Assembly (NCBI RefSeq): GCF_000021945.1
Contig: NC_011831.1
Coordinates: forward strand, 248,001 to 312,000
Length of the DNA stretch: 64,000 bases
Direction: 5' to 3'
From: Chloroflexus aggregans DSM 9485
GTDB lineage: Bacteria; Chloroflexota; Chloroflexia; Chloroflexales; Chloroflexaceae
Shown here: piece by piece, positions 1 to 9,301 of the stretch
How the letters are laid out: the number at the start of each line of letters is the position of its first letter
How positions within the stretch are numbered: position 1 is the stretch's first letter
Translations under genes and position numbers: made by a program
The notes under the pieces: generated by a model
Seen by the model: only the letters and a program-made list of their open reading frames with translations
Told to the model about the DNA's origin: nothing
The model's database searches: none

Positions 1-3
1 TGA

Positions 4-753
4 CTATCGTCGTACTCTGCTTGCCGTGATCGGCGACCTCTGACGCAGGTCGGCTAAGGCAAATGGTGCATACAGCACGAGAATCGTGATAATACCGATT
101 ATCTCCATCCACACAATATAGATCGGCCACGGTCCTAGGAAATCAAGCAAACTGGGCGTGTATGGCTTGCGGGCCAAAAAGAGGTAATTACTATCGAGCA
201 GCCAATTGATCATGCCCACTATTGCCATAAGCAGATTGGCTCCGACGATCACTCGCCCCACCGATCCCCACGTGGGGCGATACTGTTCTAACGCGATCAT
301 CGTCAACGCAGCCAACACAATGCCACCGTGGGAAATAAAACTCTGGAAGGCACGAAAATGAGGAAAGCCGTATATGCCAATATCAGGCGTCAGCAAAGCT
401 TGCACGGCCCCACCGATACCCATAAAGTAGGCAAACTCGAATATGCGATAGCTCCGGGTCAGGAGCATGATGACGCTCAGCCACGTAAACAACGTACATA
501 GGTGCAGCGGCAACATGTACTGGATTGACCAGAGGCCATGGACCCAAAACCAAACGTTGTAGGCGAGTTCATTGATCGTGAGCACAGCGGCTAACCCATA
601 GCGCCACCACCGTGCGGCCATCGGCGATAAATGACGTGCCGGACCGAGCACCCAAACTGCGGCGGCAACGACACATCCAAGTGCAATCCAGTGCGGTACA
701 CTAAAGAGCACAAACGGTGGTCCCTCCCAGTACAAGCTAAAGATATCGGCCAT
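4..753 (-). CDS. TIGR02206/YwaF-like integral membrane protein
   Basis: A 249-residue polytopic membrane protein with about seven hydrophobic segments separated by short loops. The HLCTLFTW segment, the GAVQALLTPD turn and the late NYLFLARKP motif fit the TIGR02206 (YwaF) family of integral membrane proteins, whose biochemical role is unknown. I prefer the ATG at 753 because GAAGAGGTG lies just upstream; an in-frame GTG at 759 sits almost on that ribosome site. The gene is transcribed divergently from the flavoenzyme at 921, with 167 bases between them. The family call is fairly secure; the function is not known. Confidence 0.75.
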   Translation of the reverse strand: MADIFSLYWEGPPFVLFSVPHWIALGCVVAAAVWVLGPARHLSPMAARWWRYGLAAVLTINELAYNVWFWVHGLWSIQYMLPLHLCTLFTWLSVIMLLTRSYRIFEFAYFMGIGGAVQALLTPDIGIYGFPHFRAFQSFISHGGIVLAALTMIALEQYRPTWGSVGRVIVGANLLMAIVGMINWLLDSNYLFLARKPYTPSLLDFLGPWPIYIVWMEIIGIITILVLYAPFALADLRQRSPITASRVRR

Positions 754-920
754 TGCCACACCTCTTCGCGGTTATGAAGGATTCTCGTGCTTTTTACCCT
801 GCGCTATGTGTGTCGGATATCTTCATCATAGCAGAAGTAAAAATGTCGTGAGCGCCATCGTAACCTTTCTGTACACCCGAACATCTTTTTGGCAGATGCA
901 GAGAATACGAAAGGATAACC

Positions 921-2264
921 ATGACAGCACAACGAGTCATTGTTATTGGCGGCGGAGCTGCCGGAATGAGTGCAGCGGCCAAAGCGAAACGCACCAATCC
1001 GACAATCGATATTGTCGTTTACGAGCGATCAGGTTACGTTAGTTATGGAGCGTGCGGTTTTCCTTATGCAATCAAGGGTGAGATAGCCCGCGTTGAAGAT
1101 GTCGTCGTGCGTACCCCAGCCCAGTTTGCGCAGCAGGGTATTCAGGCGTTGATCCACCACGAAGTACTGGCTATCGATACGGCTCGCCAACGTGTGTTAG
1201 TACGCGACCTACATACCGGTCGTGAGTTTACCGACCATTGGGATGAACTGGTGGTGACCACCGGTGGTCAGCCGGCTCGTCCACCGCTACCCGGTCTCGA
1301 TTTGCCCGGCGTTTTCGGATTGCGCAGTGTCGAAGAGGCGATAGCTATCAAGACGTGGATCGGTGAGCAACGCCCACAGGCCGGCGTAATTATCGGCGGT
1401 GGTTATATTGGTCTTGAGATGGCCGAAGCATTAGATGCCCACGGTATCGCGCTCACACTGATCGAACGGCTGCCCCACGTGCTGCCGGCATTTGATCCTG
1501 AAATGGCCGCACAGGTCGAGGAAGAATTACGACGACAACGAGTGGATGTACGATTAGGACAGGCAGTGCAGGCTATTGTCGGTGATGAGCGGGTTCGCGG
1601 CGTCATAGTAGATGGTCAGACCATACCGGCAGAAATCGTGATTCTGGCTGCCGGAGTCAAGCCGAACGTCGGACTCGTCCGTGAGACCGGTATCGCGCTC
1701 GGTCCAACCGGTGCGATAGCGGTTGATGATCATCAGCGCACCAATGTACCGCGTGTCTGGGCAGCGGGTGATGTGGCCGAAGTATACCATCGGGTGACAG
1801 GCAAACCGGCTTGGATTCCACTCGGAACAACGGCGAACAAACAAGGGCGGGTTGCCGGCGAGAATCTAGCCGGTGGCAATGCCCGATTCGGTGGGGTCGT
1901 TGGTACGACGGTGGTCAAGGTGTTTGAACGTGAAGTAGCAATCAGTGGTCTGTCGCTGACACGAGCAAAGGCAGAAGGTTTCGACGCCGTTAGTGTCAGT
2001 GCTACAGCTTCTTCACGAGCGCACTATATGCCCGGTCATCAGCCGCTCACCGTTACCCTAGTTTTTGATCGGGCGACCCGTCGGCTGTTGGGTGGGCAAT
2101 TGATCGGGCGCGAAGGAGTCGCTAAGCGGGTCGATACGGTTGCAGCCGCTTTACAAGCCGGTTGGACGATTGATGAGTTCGCCGAGCTTGATCTGAGCTA
2201 TGCACCACCCTTTGCACCGGTCTGGGATCCTCTGTTGGTCGCAGCCAATCTGGCCCGGCGTTAG
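921..2264 (+). CDS. CoA-disulfide reductase / NADH oxidase-like FAD-dependent oxidoreductase
   Basis: A 447-residue class I pyridine nucleotide-disulfide oxidoreductase. An FAD-binding GGGAAGMSAA motif lies at residues 10-19, and the single redox cysteine is C45 in SYGACGFPY, the arrangement of CoA-disulfide reductases and related NADH or persulfide reductases rather than the CxxC of glutathione reductase. A second Rossmann motif (IIGGGYIGLEMAE, about residues 157-169) should bind NAD(P)H, and the AAGDVAEV segment closes the FAD site. The C-terminal 110 residues are the dimerization domain. AAAGGA upstream of the ATG is a good ribosome site. The probable job is cytosolic thiol or persulfide redox balance. 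The exact substrate cannot be read from sequence. A hairpin follows the stop. Confidence 0.85.
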   Translation: MTAQRVIVIGGGAAGMSAAAKAKRTNPTIDIVVYERSGYVSYGACGFPYAIKGEIARVEDVVVRTPAQFAQQGIQALIHHEVLAIDTARQRVLVRDLHTGREFTDHWDELVVTTGGQPARPPLPGLDLPGVFGLRSVEEAIAIKTWIGEQRPQAGVIIGGGYIGLEMAEALDAHGIALTLIERLPHVLPAFDPEMAAQVEEELRRQRVDVRLGQAVQAIVGDERVRGVIVDGQTIPAEIVILAAGVKPNVGLVRETGIALGPTGAIAVDDHQRTNVPRVWAAGDVAEVYHRVTGKPAWIPLGTTANKQGRVAGENLAGGNARFGGVVGTTVVKVFEREVAISGLSLTRAKAEGFDAVSVSATASSRAHYMPGHQPLTVTLVFDRATRRLLGGQLIGREGVAKRVDTVAAALQAGWTIDEFAELDLSYAPPFAPVWDPLLVAANLARR

Positions 2265-2280
2265 TCACCTGCCGCACTCC

Positions 2281-2304
2281 GGGGACGGCAGCAAAGCCGT
2301 CCCC
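2281..2304. terminator. hairpin between convergent genes
   Basis: GGGGACGGC (2281-2289) and GCCGTCCCC (2296-2304) form a perfect 9-bp GC-rich stem with a six-base loop in the 46-base gap between the flavoenzyme and the convergent methyltransferase remnant. There is no T-tract on either side, so it may be a bidirectional terminator or mRNA 3'-end stabiliser. Confidence 0.55.
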
Positions 2305-2310
2305 CATCCG

Positions 2311-3132
2311 CTAGATCGTTCCCTCTGCCTTACGACAAACGAAGATAGGTTCGTTTACCGGCAAACTCATTCGCTCAATATCGCCTTGATCGGGTGCAAT
2401 CTGCTGTGCATCCACCGTTTGCACGCAAAAACCTGCTTCCTGCAACCGCTGAATAATATCAGTCCCGTATATCCTCACATGATCATATTGACCAAAATAG
2501 CGTTCGCGTAGCAACGGATCGGTAATTGTAGCATCTTCAAATGTGTGTTCACCTTTGATCGGTACTAAAATCAGCGCTGTACCACCCGGCTTAAGCACTC
2601 GGTAACGTTCACGGATTGCTTCACGATCACGCGGTACATGCTCTAACACATGACTGCAAAGAATGAGATCACATGTGTTTGCGTTAAACGGAATAGCCGT
2701 AATATCAAAGCGCATTTTGGTCGATGAATCAAATAAATCGGCGGTGATATAACGTAGATGGGGCATCTGCGCAAACCGTCGCGCCAACCCCAATTCAGGT
2801 ACGAAATGCAGCATCGTTTGCGGCTGATCAGGCGTGATAAGGTGGAAACGCTCGAAAAAAAGTCAGATCAACCGATGCCGTTGCAAGGAGCGGCATACCG
2901 GACACCAGCGATGGTAGGGGCGGTGCAGGGTGATAAAACCGGACAGACGCGAATTGCAGAGGGGGCAGAACGCTGATTGACCCCTGAAGAGAAGTCGGCG
3001 TAACGTCATCGGCAATGCAAATAGGGTTTGTGCAATCATCAAATCAACCAGCCGACGCACCGGTGTCGACGAATGAAAGGCAAGACGACAATAAAAAGCA
3101 AACCGAGCAAAACGTTGGCGTATGTGGTCCAT
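2311..3132 (-). pseudogene. zinc-ribbon SAM-dependent methyltransferase interrupted by in-frame TGA
   Basis: Two open stretches in the same frame are parts of one protein of about 273 residues. The N-terminal part (3132 to 2866) carries a zinc ribbon, CPLC...CPVC, followed by RSLQRHRLI. The C-terminal part (2862 to 2311) is a class I methyltransferase with LILCSHVLEHV, LKPGGTALILVP and a closing QYDHVRIYG segment. They are separated only by a TGA at 2865-2863; the codons after it (LFFERF) continue the domain. In relatives of this family, as I recall them, the R-H-R-L-x position is followed by Trp, so a TGG-to-TGA change is likely. The downstream part has an internal ATG at 2814 but no convincing ribosome site. 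It could be a recent pseudogene, a sequencing error or readthrough. No ribosome site is evident at the 3132 ATG. Confidence 0.75.
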
Positions 3133-3217
3133 TTGCAGACAAGAGCAAGTGCTTCAATGAAAGACAAGCGCCGGAGCCTGTGCATGACCTACCCCGGCAC
3201 CTACGTGACTTCGTTCA

Positions 3218-4414
3218 CTACGCCTGATCGAGGTAATCCTTCAGCAGCTTCCCTAAGCGGGGATGGCGCAGCTTGCGCAGCGCCTTCACTTCAATTTGCC
3301 GCACCCGTTCGCGTGTCACCCCAAATGCTTTGCCCACCTCTTCAAGTGTGCGTGGTTGGCCATCGGCAAGACCGTAGCGCAGCTCAAGCACCCGCCGTTC
3401 ACGCTCACTGAGCTGGTCGAGGGCAGCGGCAATCTGCTGGCGCAACATACCGCTAGCGGCGGCATCGTCAGCATCGAGCGCGTGCGGATCAGGGATGAAG
3501 TCGGCGAGCGTACTATCAGCCTCTTCACCGACCGGTGTCGCAAGCGAAACCGGATCTTGCGCAGTCCGCCGTAGTTCACGCAGCTTTTCTTCGCTCATCC
3601 CAAGATGATTCGCCAGCTCAGTATCGGTCGGCTCACGGCCCAGCGACTGGGTGAGTTGCCGACGCGCAGACTGAATCCGATTGAGCGTCTCACCGAGATG
3701 AACGGGCAAGCGCACTAATCGTGACTGGTCGGCCAGCGCACGGGAGAGGGCCTGCTTGATCCACCATGTCGCATAGGTACTGAACTTATACCCCTTCGTG
3801 TGATCGAATTTTTCGATAGCGCGGAGCAGGCCAAGACTCCCCTCCTGAATCAGGTCGAGCAGCGGCAGACCACGATCACGGTAACGTTTGGCGATGCTCA
3901 CGACCAAACGCAAGTTCGCTGCTGCCATCTTTTGGCGTGCTTCATCGCCCTGCTCCTTTATCCGACGCAACTTTGCTGCTTCAGGGCTGTCGGGCGGCAG
4001 CGTAGCCAGTTTACGCTCAGCCGCTTGGCCGCGCTCGATCATCTGTGCCAACTGCTTCTCTTGTTCGGCGGTCAACAGCGGCACTTGCCCAATCTCGCGC
4101 AAATAGAGGCGCACACTATCACTAAGCAGTGCGTCTGACAGCTCATCGTCGAGGTCAAGATCGGTTACTGACGGTGTCAGCGACTCATCCCCACTAACCG
4201 GTTCATCACCGTCGTGGACGGGAACACCGGCTTCGGCTAAGGCGGCATAAATACTGTCGATCTGCTCGACCGACTCTTCGAGATTGGGAACCAGCCGCTG
4301 AATATCCTCAAAGGTGACAAAGCCCTGTTGCCGTCCCTGCGCGATCAGGGCCTGCACATCGGCGGGGCTGATCGCAGAACTGGTGCGGTCGGTCTCGGGC
4401 TGGCTCTGCGTCAT
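3218..4414 (-). CDS. sigA: RNA polymerase primary sigma factor
   Basis: A 398-residue sigma-70 group 1 factor. Order of parts: a short region 1.1-like N-terminus (about 15-65), an acidic linker rich in D and E (68-98), region 1.2 with [15 protein letters not shown] (about 100-114), region 2 with [13 protein letters not shown] and the [13 protein letters not shown] -10-melting segment (about 163-233), region 3 (242-318) and region 4 with the [11 protein letters not shown] helix-turn-helix that contacts -35 (near residues 366-376). The full set of regions and length support a housekeeping rather than alternative sigma. GAGGAAG precedes the ATG. The gene stands alone on the minus strand. TTGACA/TATAAT-type promoters found elsewhere in the window fit this factor. 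Confidence 0.93.
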   Translation of the reverse strand: MTQSQPETDRTSSAISPADVQALIAQGRQQGFVTFEDIQRLVPNLEESVEQIDSIYAALAEAGVPVHDGDEPVSGDESLTPSVTDLDLDDELSDALLSDSVRLYLREIGQVPLLTAEQEKQLAQMIERGQAAERKLATLPPDSPEAAKLRRIKEQGDEARQKMAAANLRLVVSIAKRYRDRGLPLLDLIQEGSLGLLRAIEKFDHTKGYKFSTYATWWIKQALSRALADQSRLVRLPVHLGETLNRIQSARRQLTQSLGREPTDTELANHLGMSEEKLRELRRTAQDPVSLATPVGEEADSTLADFIPDPHALDADDAAASGMLRQQIAAALDQLSERERRVLELRYGLADGQPRTLEEVGKAFGVTRERVRQIEVKALRKLRHPRLGKLLKDYLDQA

Positions 4415-4481
4415 ATTACTTCCTCGTTATGCGACCACACAGGTGTTAGCTATTGCGCATTTCGTATTGTAGCACAAGCTG

Positions 4482-5630
4482 TTACCCGCGCAGACCAAGC
4501 ACGGAGTGTGCAATCACTCCTCGCAAGATCTCTGAGGTTCCTTCGCCAATAGTCAGCAGGCGGGTATCACGGTACAATCGCTCAACCGGGTATTCTTGGC
4601 TGTACCCGTAGCCACCGAAGACCTGGATGGCATCGCGACAAATCCGCTCGGAGGCTTCTGAGGCGAAGAGTTTAGCGATAGCTGCCTCACGTGTGTACGG
4701 TTTACCGGCATCTTTCATCCGGGCTGCCGTATAAACCAGCGCACGAGCAGCAGCGAGATCAACCGCCATATTGGCAATCATATTCGCCACCGACTGATGA
4801 GCGCCAATCGGTTTGCCAAACGCCGTTCGCTCACGTGCATAGGCAACAGCAGCCTCATAGGCGGCTTGGGCTAACCCAATCGCCATGGCCCCGATCCCAA
4901 TCCGACCACCGTCGAGAACTTGTAGGAACTGGATGAACCCTCGGCCACGTTCGCCGAGCAGGTTTTCACGTGGCACACGCACATCATCAAGCATCACCGC
5001 AGTGCTCACCGAACCGCGCAGCCCCATTTTTGGCTCGTGCTTCCCGAAGCTTAACCCCGGAGTACCACGCGGCACAATGAAGGCTGAGATACCCTTCTTG
5101 CCCAATTCCGGGTCGGTTACTGCGGTAACGATGATATGGCCGGCAATTGGTGCGTTCGTAATCCACATCTTTTGGCCGTTGATCACCCACTCATCACCAA
5201 CCAGCCGAGCCGTTGTTCGCGTTGCACCGGCATCCGAGCCGGCGTGCGGTTCGGTGAGACCAAACGCCGCCAGATATTCACCTTTCGCAGCTGGAACGAG
5301 AAACCGACGCTTCTGGTCTTCCGTCCCGAACATCGCAATCGGCGCACTCCCCAGTCCGAGGTGGGCAGCATACGCCAACGCGGTACTACCACAGCAGCGG
5401 GCTACTTCCTCAATGGCAATAGCCGTGCTCACACTATCCGCACCGGCGCCGCCATATTCTTCGGGAAACGGTAGCCCCATCAGACCGAGCTGTGCCATTT
5501 TGGCAAAGGTCTCACTCGGAAAAGCGCTATGCTCATCGACATACCGCGCTTTTGGCGCAATCTCCTTCTCGGCGAATTCACGTACCGTTTGGCGAATCAG
5601 CTCTTGTTCGGGGGTTAATTCAAAATCCAT
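4482..5630 (-). CDS. acyl-CoA dehydrogenase
   Basis: A 382-residue FAD-dependent acyl-CoA dehydrogenase oxidising acyl-CoA to the 2-enoyl-CoA and passing electrons to ETF. The protein starts MDFELTPEQELIRQTVREFA, typical of short/branched-chain family members; the frame opens earlier but the ATG at 5630 has AGGCAGG just upstream and matches the family start. AFGLTEPHAGSDAGATRTTA (flavin/substrate site), the WITNAPIAGH stretch, and the C-terminal QVFGGYGYSQEYPVERLYRD are all present; the Glu of the YPVERLYRD-type segment region is the usual place for family fingerprinting. It lies 16 bases behind the stop of the GCS2-like gene, so the two are probably cotranscribed. The chain-length specificity cannot be told. 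It may serve amino-acid or fatty-acid breakdown. Confidence 0.9.
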   Translation of the reverse strand: MDFELTPEQELIRQTVREFAEKEIAPKARYVDEHSAFPSETFAKMAQLGLMGLPFPEEYGGAGADSVSTAIAIEEVARCCGSTALAYAAHLGLGSAPIAMFGTEDQKRRFLVPAAKGEYLAAFGLTEPHAGSDAGATRTTARLVGDEWVINGQKMWITNAPIAGHIIVTAVTDPELGKKGISAFIVPRGTPGLSFGKHEPKMGLRGSVSTAVMLDDVRVPRENLLGERGRGFIQFLQVLDGGRIGIGAMAIGLAQAAYEAAVAYARERTAFGKPIGAHQSVANMIANMAVDLAAARALVYTAARMKDAGKPYTREAAIAKLFASEASERICRDAIQVFGGYGYSQEYPVERLYRDTRLLTIGEGTSEILRGVIAHSVLGLRG

Positions 5631-5646
5631 AGCCTGCCTCGCTTCT

Positions 5647-6819
5647 CTAGCTATGCGCCGTTTGTACTGACGACTCGGTATCAAACGTCATGACCGGCAC
5701 ACCCTCTATTGTCTCGTTCATCAAGGAGTCGACAACCGCCTTCAGATCATTCGTCTCGGCAAAAACCCGCAACTGACGATCGGCACTCGTACCCTGATCG
5801 ACGATGGTAAGTAGATACTCGACCTCTTTGCGCGAACCGAGCATATCAACGACATCATCGACCAGCTCGACAATTTCGTGAACGAGCGCTTTTGCCTCGA
5901 CCTCTTTACGTTTCCCGAAATCGATCAACTTCCCGTCAAGCCCCCAGCGTTGTGCGCGCCATTTGTTTTCGTTGATCAGGGCACGGCGGTAGACACGGAA
6001 GGTGGTGTTCTCCTCAAACATGGTGTAGAACTTGACGATCAATGCCTGCATCGTTGCGGCTAACGCCAAACATTCCTCAACCTTGGTCGCAATATCGCAG
6101 ACACGGAACTCAAGCGTGCCGAAGAACGGATGAGGACGTAAATCCCACCAGATCTTTTTGCCGTTATCGATACAGCCGGTATTGATCAGCAACTGGACGT
6201 ACCGTTCAAACTCGCTGGCAGAATGGAAGGTTGGTGGAATACCGGTGCGCGGGAACGTGCTAAAGATGACGCTACGGTAAGACTTAAAGCCGGTGTTGCG
6301 CCCCATCCAAAACGGTGAAGAGGTGCTCAGCGCCAATAGATGTGGACAGATATACCGTGCAACATTCATCAATTCGATAGCCACTTCATTATTTGGCATA
6401 CCGATGTGGCAGTGCATACCAAAGATGAGTAATTGCAGAGCAGCTTCTTGCATTTCGCCCACGACCATGCGATAACGCTCGTCGGGCGTAATTTCTTGCT
6501 GCATCCACGACGAAAATGGATGGGTCCCGGCAGCCACAATACGCAGGTTATGACGTGCCGCTAGTCCGGCAATCGCCCCGCGGAGGCGTACAATTTCGGC
6601 CCGTGCTTCACTAATGGTACGGCAAGGGCGGGTACCGACCTCAACAATACTTTGGTGCATTTCGGGCTTGATCTGCTCACGCAAGATCGTGCGGCCTGGT
6701 TCGAGAATTTGGGTAATGTAACTGCGTAACTCACGGGTTTCAGGATCGACAATCTGATACTCCTCTTCGATCCCGATTGTAAACGCAAAATCGGCATCGT
6801 TGGGATTGTAGACGCTCAC
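5647..6819 (-). CDS. carboxylate-amine ligase, GCS2/YbdK family
   Basis: A 390-residue member of the glutamate-cysteine ligase type 2 (GCS2, YbdK) family. It opens with FTIGIEEEYQIVDPETREL, the metal/ATP-binding acidic motif, and contains FGMHCHIGMPNNE, RNTGFKSYRSVIF and DLRPHPFFGTLEFRVCD, all family hallmarks. Such enzymes make gamma-glutamyl or other ATP-dependent amide bonds; some act as gamma-glutamylcysteine ligases, many have unknown substrates. The start is GTG at 6819 with GAGGAG eight bases upstream. It heads a two-gene unit with the acyl-CoA dehydrogenase. A TATAAT-like -10 lies at 6868-6873 on the minus strand. Function beyond the family is uncertain. Confidence 0.85.
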   Translation of the reverse strand: MSVYNPNDADFAFTIGIEEEYQIVDPETRELRSYITQILEPGRTILREQIKPEMHQSIVEVGTRPCRTISEARAEIVRLRGAIAGLAARHNLRIVAAGTHPFSSWMQQEITPDERYRMVVGEMQEAALQLLIFGMHCHIGMPNNEVAIELMNVARYICPHLLALSTSSPFWMGRNTGFKSYRSVIFSTFPRTGIPPTFHSASEFERYVQLLINTGCIDNGKKIWWDLRPHPFFGTLEFRVCDIATKVEECLALAATMQALIVKFYTMFEENTTFRVYRRALINENKWRAQRWGLDGKLIDFGKRKEVEAKALVHEIVELVDDVVDMLGSRKEVEYLLTIVDQGTSADRQLRVFAETNDLKAVVDSLMNETIEGVPVMTFDTESSVQTAHS

Positions 6820-6867
6820 CGCACACTCCTCACTGATGATGGTATTTGTTTATTGCCGGTATGCTGT

Positions 6868-6873
6868 ATTATA
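6868..6873 (-). promoter_or_regulatory. candidate -10 box upstream of GCS2-like gene
   Basis: A perfect TATAAT on the minus strand about 50 bases before the GTG start. No good -35 lies 17 bases upstream (CCCACA is the best), so this is a weak prediction. Confidence 0.3.
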
Positions 6874-6920
6874 TCGCGTATTGCGGATTGTGTGGGGTGA
6901 GCCGATCAAGATTCCTCTTC

Positions 6921-8819
6921 TCACGCCGTGCGCCGTCGCCAACGTTCTCGTAGCAGCGTCAGTGTATTCCGCTGATAGTACAGCCATTCGATAAGCAAGA
7001 CGAGCAACGCCGCGAGTGCCAACCAACGCCAGATTTCTTGGCGACCATCACGCTCACGGGCAACCGTGCTCTGCGCACCGCTGATTTGTGGGATAACAAG
7101 ATCGCGTTGTGGCGTGATTTGTGATTCGTTGGGGGCAAATAGGTTGATGGCGAAGCGACGACTGGTGATGACCTCATTACCTCGCCGTTCTTCGAGCGTG
7201 TAAATACCGGGCAGTTCGGTGTCGGTGTAGAAGGTTTGATTGGCCTGGACCTGTACCTGACCATCACGTGAACTCGCCACCCGACCGTCAGGACGAATGA
7301 CACGCACCTCTTCGATACTGCTGTCAACCGGGGCCACAATCGGCTGACCGGTCGTCAGTTGCACACTACTCACCGGCAGGAGATAGTCAATCATATTGGA
7401 GAGTAACAATGGGAATCCGATGGTGAGTGGAAAATCGGAGAGGTGTAAGTCAAACGCCAGTACGATAATCCGACGCCCTTCACGCTCGCCGGCCAACAGC
7501 AGCGGGCCACCGTCGCTATCGACAATGACACGCGCCCACGATCCCGGAACAATGCGTAGTGCGCGCAGAATATTGACATCGGATAAGCGCACATTGCGCA
7601 GCAGTGGATCTTCGAGCGCCACCGGTCGGATGAGGGGAAAATCAAATTCACCGGTGATCGTAAAGAGTTCGGTACTCCGCAACGGGCCGATAAAGAGCAG
7701 GTTACCGGGTGGTAGCTCGGTTGGGGTGACGCCATCGAAAATAGTGAGCGGAATCTCCGCAGCACTCTCCGTGAATGTAAGGGTAGTAGTGGGCACGCGC
7801 GTAACTTCAAGCCCCGGCAACAGCGACAGTCCGGTCTCGAGGAAGCGATTACCATCGCTGACCAGTCGCACCTTTACCGTTTCACGTTGCGGACTAACCG
7901 CATACGCCCGATCATCTACCGGCAGCGCATCACCATTTTCGTCAAGTCGCGCTTCGACCACCGCCACCGTGGTCGGGAGCGTCTCCGTCCAACTCTGCTC
8001 ACGCCCTGGATCGATGGTCAAATCAACAGCATTCGCTAATATCCCATCGTAATAGAGTGAGAGGCGACGAGTCACCGGACTATTCCCGTAATTGATCGCC
8101 TGTACAAAGAGGGTCTGCTCGAACGGACCGGGTTGCAGCGCAATCGCGTTAATGGCTACGTTATCTGAGGCACGTCCGATCGGAAAGTAACGTACTCGTG
8201 CCGGTACCCGCAACCCATCGGGGATCGTGACATTTCCATCAGAGATAATTGCAACCTCACTATCAGGTTCGCGAGCAGCCAGCGCCGAAGCGAGGGTCAG
8301 TGCTTGCGTTAGATCGGACTGGGTACTATAACTCGGTTGGATATTCGCAATAATGCGACGTAGCTCGCGGCGGTCACTGGAAGCGGCAATAGGCGCTTCC
8401 ATCTGTCCTCCGATCGTGATAATCGTTGCCCGGCCGTTATCGGGTAGTTGGTCGATCAATGCAAGTGCCTGCCGGCGCGCAGCTTCCAAGCGGGTCGGTG
8501 GTTCGTCGGTTGCCAGCATACTGGTCGAACGGTCGAAGATAATGATCAGGTTGGTACCACTAATACCGGTGACCGGCAGGAACGGGCGGGCTAATGCCAA
8601 CACCAGCAACAACATCAGCAACAACTGTAACAAGAGAAGGAGATTACGGCGCAATTTCTGCCATGGTGCATTTGCCTCAACATCCCGCACCATGCGTTGC
8701 CAGAGAAACGTTGATGAAATCACCCGCTCTTCGCGACGCAGTTTGAGCAGATACATCGCCACGATAATCGGGCCAACAATCGCTGCACCAAGCAGAGCTA
8801 ACGGTGTGAGGAATGACAT
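6921..8819 (-). CDS. membrane-anchored VWA-domain protein (BatA-like N-terminus)
   Basis: A 632-residue protein beginning with the BatA-type two-helix membrane region (FLTPLALLGAAIVGPIIVAM, then KLRREERVISSTFLWQRM and a leucine-rich second helix). The VWA domain follows with the MIDAS motif IIIFDRSTSM (DxSxS). A long beta-rich region and a final transmembrane helix (WLALAALLVLLIEWLYY) end in a basic tail. The VWA domain should face the periplasm or cell exterior and bind a metal-dependent ligand. I chose ATG 8819 because GAGGGA sits nine bases upstream; GTG at 8840 would overlap the DUF402 stop by 4 bases and is the alternative. It is the last gene of the MoxR-DUF58-DUF402 operon, which suggests a MoxR/VWA chaperone-type role. 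Confidence 0.85.
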   Translation of the reverse strand: MSFLTPLALLGAAIVGPIIVAMYLLKLRREERVISSTFLWQRMVRDVEANAPWQKLRRNLLLLLQLLLMLLLVLALARPFLPVTGISGTNLIIIFDRSTSMLATDEPPTRLEAARRQALALIDQLPDNGRATIITIGGQMEAPIAASSDRRELRRIIANIQPSYSTQSDLTQALTLASALAAREPDSEVAIISDGNVTIPDGLRVPARVRYFPIGRASDNVAINAIALQPGPFEQTLFVQAINYGNSPVTRRLSLYYDGILANAVDLTIDPGREQSWTETLPTTVAVVEARLDENGDALPVDDRAYAVSPQRETVKVRLVSDGNRFLETGLSLLPGLEVTRVPTTTLTFTESAAEIPLTIFDGVTPTELPPGNLLFIGPLRSTELFTITGEFDFPLIRPVALEDPLLRNVRLSDVNILRALRIVPGSWARVIVDSDGGPLLLAGEREGRRIIVLAFDLHLSDFPLTIGFPLLLSNMIDYLLPVSSVQLTTGQPIVAPVDSSIEEVRVIRPDGRVASSRDGQVQVQANQTFYTDTELPGIYTLEERRGNEVITSRRFAINLFAPNESQITPQRDLVIPQISGAQSTVARERDGRQEIWRWLALAALLVLLIEWLYYQRNTLTLLRERWRRRTA

Positions 8820-8836
8820 AGTGGTACGTCCCTCAT

Positions 8837-9301
8837 TCACGCAAACGGCGGTACCCCGCGTGCGATCAGATCGCGTAATTCGGCAATTGCCGCCTGCACG
8901 GCTGCATCGGTGGCCGGTTCAGTACGGGCAAGGTCACGAGCAGCATACTCATCACCGTCGGCGACAATAACGTGCCGGCGGTCACCACTGACAATCAAAT
9001 CAATATCAAGATCTTCAGTCTCGATGGTGGTCTCATCGATCTGCGCCGGACGGGCAAGATTGCAATACCAACCGCGCGTTGGGCCGGCGGGCTGTTGCAC
9101 GCGAAAGATGTTGTACCACCGATCGCGGTAGAACGTCTCGATCATTATATCGCCGGGTTCAATCCGAAACAATCCTAGATCGACTACTCCTGATTGCCAC
9201 GTTGCCTGTACCGTCACACTTTGCGCATCGCGGGCAATAACGATAGCCGGATAGCGAATGATCTGAGCTTTGCTTGGTTTGAGCAATCGCACTTCGATCA
9301 T
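8837..9301 (-). CDS. DUF402 domain protein
   Basis: A 154-residue protein. The N-terminal half is a beta-barrel-like segment with a DMIIETFYRDRWYN strand. The C-terminal half has the DUF402 signature: W-Y-C-N-L-A...IDETTIETEDLDIDLIVSGD with acidic residues that bind a divalent metal in characterised members (Ntdp-type nucleotide phosphatases and FomD). The ATG at 9301 overlaps the DUF58 stop as ATGA, so translation is coupled. The location between DUF58 and the VWA gene is unusual: it ties a probable nucleotide- or RNA-linked phosphohydrolase to a MoxR cassette. Substrate unknown. Confidence 0.75.
   Translation of the reverse strand: MIEVRLLKPSKAQIIRYPAIVIARDAQSVTVQATWQSGVVDLGLFRIEPGDIMIETFYRDRWYNIFRVQQPAGPTRGWYCNLARPAQIDETTIETEDLDIDLIVSGDRRHVIVADGDEYAARDLARTEPATDAAVQAAIAELRDLIARGVPPFA

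Noticed and set aside
5631-5684. Longer N-terminus of the acyl-CoA dehydrogenase
   Set aside because: The extra 18 residues are not family-like and overlap the upstream gene; a good ribosome site precedes ATG 5630.
7396-8970. Plus-strand open frames opposite the VWA gene
   Set aside because: Ser/Arg-rich antisense shadows of a well supported gene.
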